Position numbers and translations under genes: made by a program
Notes under the pieces: generated by a model
What the model was told of the DNA's origin: nothing
Seen by the model: only the letters and a program-made list of their open reading frames with translations
The model's database searches: none
From: Acidimicrobiia bacterium
Lineage (GTDB): Bacteria > Actinomycetota > Acidimicrobiia > Acidimicrobiales > SZUA-35
Direction of reading: 5' to 3'
Length of the DNA stretch: 6,295 nucleotides
NCBI GenBank assembly: GCA_029857855.1
Contig: JAOUGG010000160.1
Coordinates: 1 to 6,295 of the forward strand
Part shown: in pieces, positions 4,954-6,295 of the stretch
Position numbering within the stretch: the stretch's first letter is position 1
Layout of the letters: each line of letters begins with the position of its first letter

Positions 4954-5183
4954 GGTATCTCCGAGGTGGGTCGGAAATCTCCGAACGACCGGTAGATCGT
5001 GCGCAGGGTCGCATTGAGCATGTCGTCCGTCCCCTCCGCAGTGGGATCAGCGAGCATTACCACCAAGTAGCCAACTGCGACCGCTGGCTGGGCTGGGTCT
5101 GCGAACCATCCGGTAGAGGTTTGATGAGCTACTTCGGCCCCGGGGCGGGGCTTGTGTGTCCTAAGTGCGCCTCGATCCGGCAC
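4923..5183 (-). pseudogene. Possible C-terminal remnant of a class A-type beta-lactamase/serine hydrolase
   Basis: An 86-codon minus-strand frame opening at GTG 5183, truncated relative to any family member. Residues 18-67 (VAHQTSTGWFADPA, then VAVGYLVVMLADPTAEGTDD and MLNATLRTIYRSF) resemble the end of class A beta-lactamase-like and PBP-like domains: the KTG-box strand, a short turn, the strand that normally reads lavlt, and the final helix. The KTG box would be QTS, so catalysis would be doubtful even in a full protein. The Ser-x-x-Lys and SDN regions are absent upstream, where the frame is open only to about 5264. It fills the 318-base gap between the second acetyltransferase and vapBC-2, and its end overlaps the acetyltransferase by 31 bases antisense. 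It may be chance; I would not assign activity. Confidence 0.3.
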
Positions 5184-5248
5184 GGGAGCGAGTCGTCCCG
5201 ATACGAAGTTCCACTTCCGCTCGGTGGCGCCGGACCTTCCCTTTGGAT

Positions 5249-5271
5249 TCCTACCGTGGTAGGATTACGCT
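5249..5271 (+). promoter_or_regulatory. vapBC-2 operator dyad and promoter/RBS region
   Basis: A dyad with 7-bp arms, TCCTACC (5249-5255) and GGTAGGA (5258-5264), surrounds a central GT. Its centre is 15.5 bases before the vapB ATG; the vapBC-1 dyad, also with a central GT, is centred 14.5 bases before its ATG. TAGGAT (5260-5265) could be a -10 for a leaderless start at 5272. Alternatively AGGA (5261-5264) is a short Shine-Dalgarno sequence with a 7-base spacer. No good -35 is seen (TTCCCT, 5237-5242, is weak). Confidence 0.55.
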
Positions 5272-5490
5272 ATGGCAGTCACCAAGTGGTCGGTAAGTGT
5301 TGACGAAGATCTCGCTGCGCGTGTCGAGTCCCGGGTCGGCGATCGCGGCCTCAGCGGCTTCGTGGCAAGAGCCGTTGCTCACGAGCTCGAGCGAGACTTG
5401 CTCGATGAGTACCTGAGGGAGCTCGACGATGAATTCGGGGAGGTCCCGTCGGGCCTTGTCGAACACATCGACAACGCGTGGCCGTCCTAG
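5272..5490 (+). CDS. VapB-like ribbon-helix-helix antitoxin (pair 2)
   Basis: A 72-aa antitoxin overlapping the following PIN toxin gene. TKWSVSVDEDLAARVESRVG (4-23) is the DNA-binding strand and first helix of a ribbon-helix-helix dimer, and LSGFVARAVAHELERDL (26-42) is the second helix. The acidic tail DEYLRELDDEFGEVPSG and the terminal LVEHIDNAW would occupy the toxin groove. It should repress its own promoter at the dyad 5249-5264 and block VapC in a cytoplasmic complex. ATG 5272 is the only sensible start. It shares no obvious sequence similarity with the antitoxin of pair 1, so the two pairs are independent acquisitions, not a duplication. Confidence 0.88.
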   Translation: MAVTKWSVSVDEDLAARVESRVGDRGLSGFVARAVAHELERDLLDEYLRELDDEFGEVPSGLVEHIDNAWPS

Positions 5491-5891
5491 TCCTCGACAG
5501 CGAGGCGGTCTCAGCACTCGCTCGCCCGCACGAGAGTGTCGCACGCCACCAACTCGTGCGGGCCGCCATGCGAACCGCGCACACCCGCAACGTTCCGGTC
5601 CGGATCCCCGCAGCGGTTCTCGTGGAGCTCTACTGCGGAGGAGGGACCGACGAGGCGATCGATCGACTTCTTGCCCGCGGGTTCACGCAGGTCGTAACCA
5701 CCGGCGCACGGATGGCACGTGTCGCTGGCCACCTGCTCGCCGCAGCAGGGGCGGGGAGTGAGTTGGCGATCGATGCACTCGTCGTCGCTACCGCAGTCCG
5801 GTTCGGGGGCGGCGCCGTCGTCACCCACGACCCCGGCGACATCACACGTCTCGCCGCACAACACCCAAACGTGTCGGTGATCTCCATCTAG
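5478..5891 (+). CDS. VapC-like PIN-domain ribonuclease toxin (pair 2)
   Basis: A 137-aa PIN-domain toxin with the complete acidic set: D7 (VLVLDSEAV), E50 (AAVLVELYCG), D99 (ELAIDALVVATAV) and D118/D121 (THDPGDI). That fits an active metal-dependent ribonuclease, held inactive by VapB; the RNA target is unknown. GTG 5478 overlaps the antitoxin gene by 13 bases and yields the usual N-terminus, with the first catalytic Asp at position 7. The two genes are translationally coupled and co-transcribed. Its LDSEAVSAL start differs from the FDAGVF start of the other toxin, placing it in a different PIN subgroup. Confidence 0.92.
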   Translation: MAVLVLDSEAVSALARPHESVARHQLVRAAMRTAHTRNVPVRIPAAVLVELYCGGGTDEAIDRLLARGFTQVVTTGARMARVAGHLLAAAGAGSELAIDALVVATAVRFGGGAVVTHDPGDITRLAAQHPNVSVISI

Positions 5892-5918
5892 CGACACCAC
5901 CGCTCATCTCGCTCGCTA
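5889..5918 (+). terminator. Weak dyad at the vapC-2 stop
   Basis: TAGCGA (5889-5894, including the stop codon) pairs with TCGCTA (5913-5918) across an 18-base loop. There is no T-tract. It is the only candidate terminator for the vapBC-2 transcript. Confidence 0.2.
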
Positions 5919-5934
5919 TGAAGCCGTGACGCGG

Positions 5935-6101
5935 ACGTCGTGTGGTTCAGGGTGGCACGAAGACCGCCCGGTGGGCTGTCGCGTTGCGGGATCGGCGATG
6001 TCCCTGGGTTGGGCATGAGTTGTTCGAGGTACTTGTGGAGGCAGCAGTGGGCGTACCGTGTCCGCCAGCTCGGAAACCCCGGCGTGATCGCGGCGCCCGC
6101 G
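5935..6101 (+). repeat. Dispersed repeat, copy C
   Basis: Counterpart of copy A: GTCGTGTGGTTC, CACGAAG at 5956, CTGTCGCG, GATGTCCCTGGGTTGG at 5997-6012, CTTGTGGAGGCAGCAGTGGG, CCGTGTCC, then CCCGGCGTGATCGCGGCGCC. Around the conserved CTGGGTT loop, ATGTCC faces GGGCAT, one T:G pair replacing the A:T pair in copy B. It begins about 40 bases after vapC-2. Its CACGAAG mark is 176 bases from that of copy D, against 222 between A and B. Confidence 0.75.
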
Positions 6102-6257
6102 TTGAACTCCGCCGTCATGTGGTCCGGGGTGCCACGAAGAAGATCCCGGCGGCTTGTCGCGCTGGGGGCTCGGAGGTGTCCCTGGCTGTGTATGAGCTGG
6201 TCGAGATACCTGGGGACAACGGTGGGTGTACCGAGTCTAACGGGGGGTCCAGGACAA
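6102..6257 (+). repeat. Dispersed repeat, copy D
   Basis: Counterpart of copy B: TTGAACTCCGCC, CACGAAG at 6132, TTGTCGCGCTGGGGGCTCGG, GTGTCCCTGG at 6175, TATGAGCTGGTCGAG, then a GGTCCAGGACAA end leading into the 27-bp direct repeat. Its central hairpin region is the most diverged of the four copies. Plus- and minus-strand frames cross C and D, but they are not conserved in frame and I do not regard them as genes. Confidence 0.75.
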
Positions 6258-6284
6258 CGAGTTAGGCACCCACTTTGGCACCCG
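6258..6284 (+). repeat. GGCACCC tandem sites, far-right copy (27-bp exact direct repeat)
   Basis: Identical over 27 bases to 992-1018 and in the same orientation, 5266 bases apart. GGCACCC units lie at 6265 and 6277. In the left copy a tRNA-Lys remnant follows 67 bases after the repeat; here the window ends 11 bases after it. It marks the probable right edge of the cargo module. Confidence 0.7.
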
Positions 6285-6295
6285 GGGATGGCCAC

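Noticed and set aside
639..6138. Spaced CACGAAG/GATGTCCCTGGG repeats considered as a CRISPR array.
   Set aside because: Only four copies, 176-222 bases apart or kilobases apart, with conservation extending over 160 bp, and no cas genes.
5888..6295. Minus-strand (5888-6295) and plus-strand (5942-6265) frames over repeats C and D.
   Set aside because: The related frames over copies A and B shift phase and the peptides are not maintained, so the conservation is at the DNA level.

Overview
The window is high-GC DNA from what is probably an actinobacterium. I infer this from the GC-rich third codon positions, the frequent GTG starts, the near absence of Shine-Dalgarno sequences (several starts look leaderless), the VapBC types and a tRNA 3' end with an encoded CCA. 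I cannot name the species. It looks like an accessory island of small defence, resistance and addiction genes, not core genome.

Layout. (1) 1-523: the 3' end of a larger gene, probably the C-terminal domain of a secreted polymorphic toxin, overlaps by ATGA a 111-aa protein that is probably its immunity partner. (2) 614-991: two copies (A, B) of a roughly 160-170 bp non-coding repeat. (3) 992-1260: a compound site that looks like a tyrosine-recombinase attachment region. It holds tandem GGCACCC repeats, a 42-bp remnant of the 3' half of a tRNA-Lys(CUU) gene on the minus strand, two phased triplets of GTCC repeats, and a second GGCACCC pair. (4) 1341-5891, the cargo: vapBC pair 1, an AadB/Lnu-like nucleotidyltransferase, a convergent AadA/ANT(9)-like adenylyltransferase on the minus strand, two unrelated GNAT acetyltransferases, an antisense remnant of a serine beta-lactamase-like C-terminus, and vapBC pair 2. 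(5) 5935-6257: repeat copies C and D. (6) 6258-6284: an exact 27-bp copy of the 992-1018 sequence, just before the window ends.

Repeat pair plus GGCACCC sites therefore occur twice in the same order and orientation, 5266 bp apart. The simplest reading is a tandem array of tRNA-Lys-targeted integrated modules, each bounded by an att core. The module seen almost whole here carries candidate antibiotic-modifying enzymes between two different toxin-antitoxin pairs. No integrase is present, so mobilisation would have to be in trans or is extinct.

Most cargo genes seem to be transcribed separately. A -10-like hexamer lies 5-7 bases before the start codon of each vapB, both nucleotidyltransferases and both acetyltransferases. 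Each vapBC pair has a dyad centred about 15 bases before its ATG, as expected for autoregulation. Function calls rest on motif recognition by eye; the att model and toxin-immunity pairing are inference.
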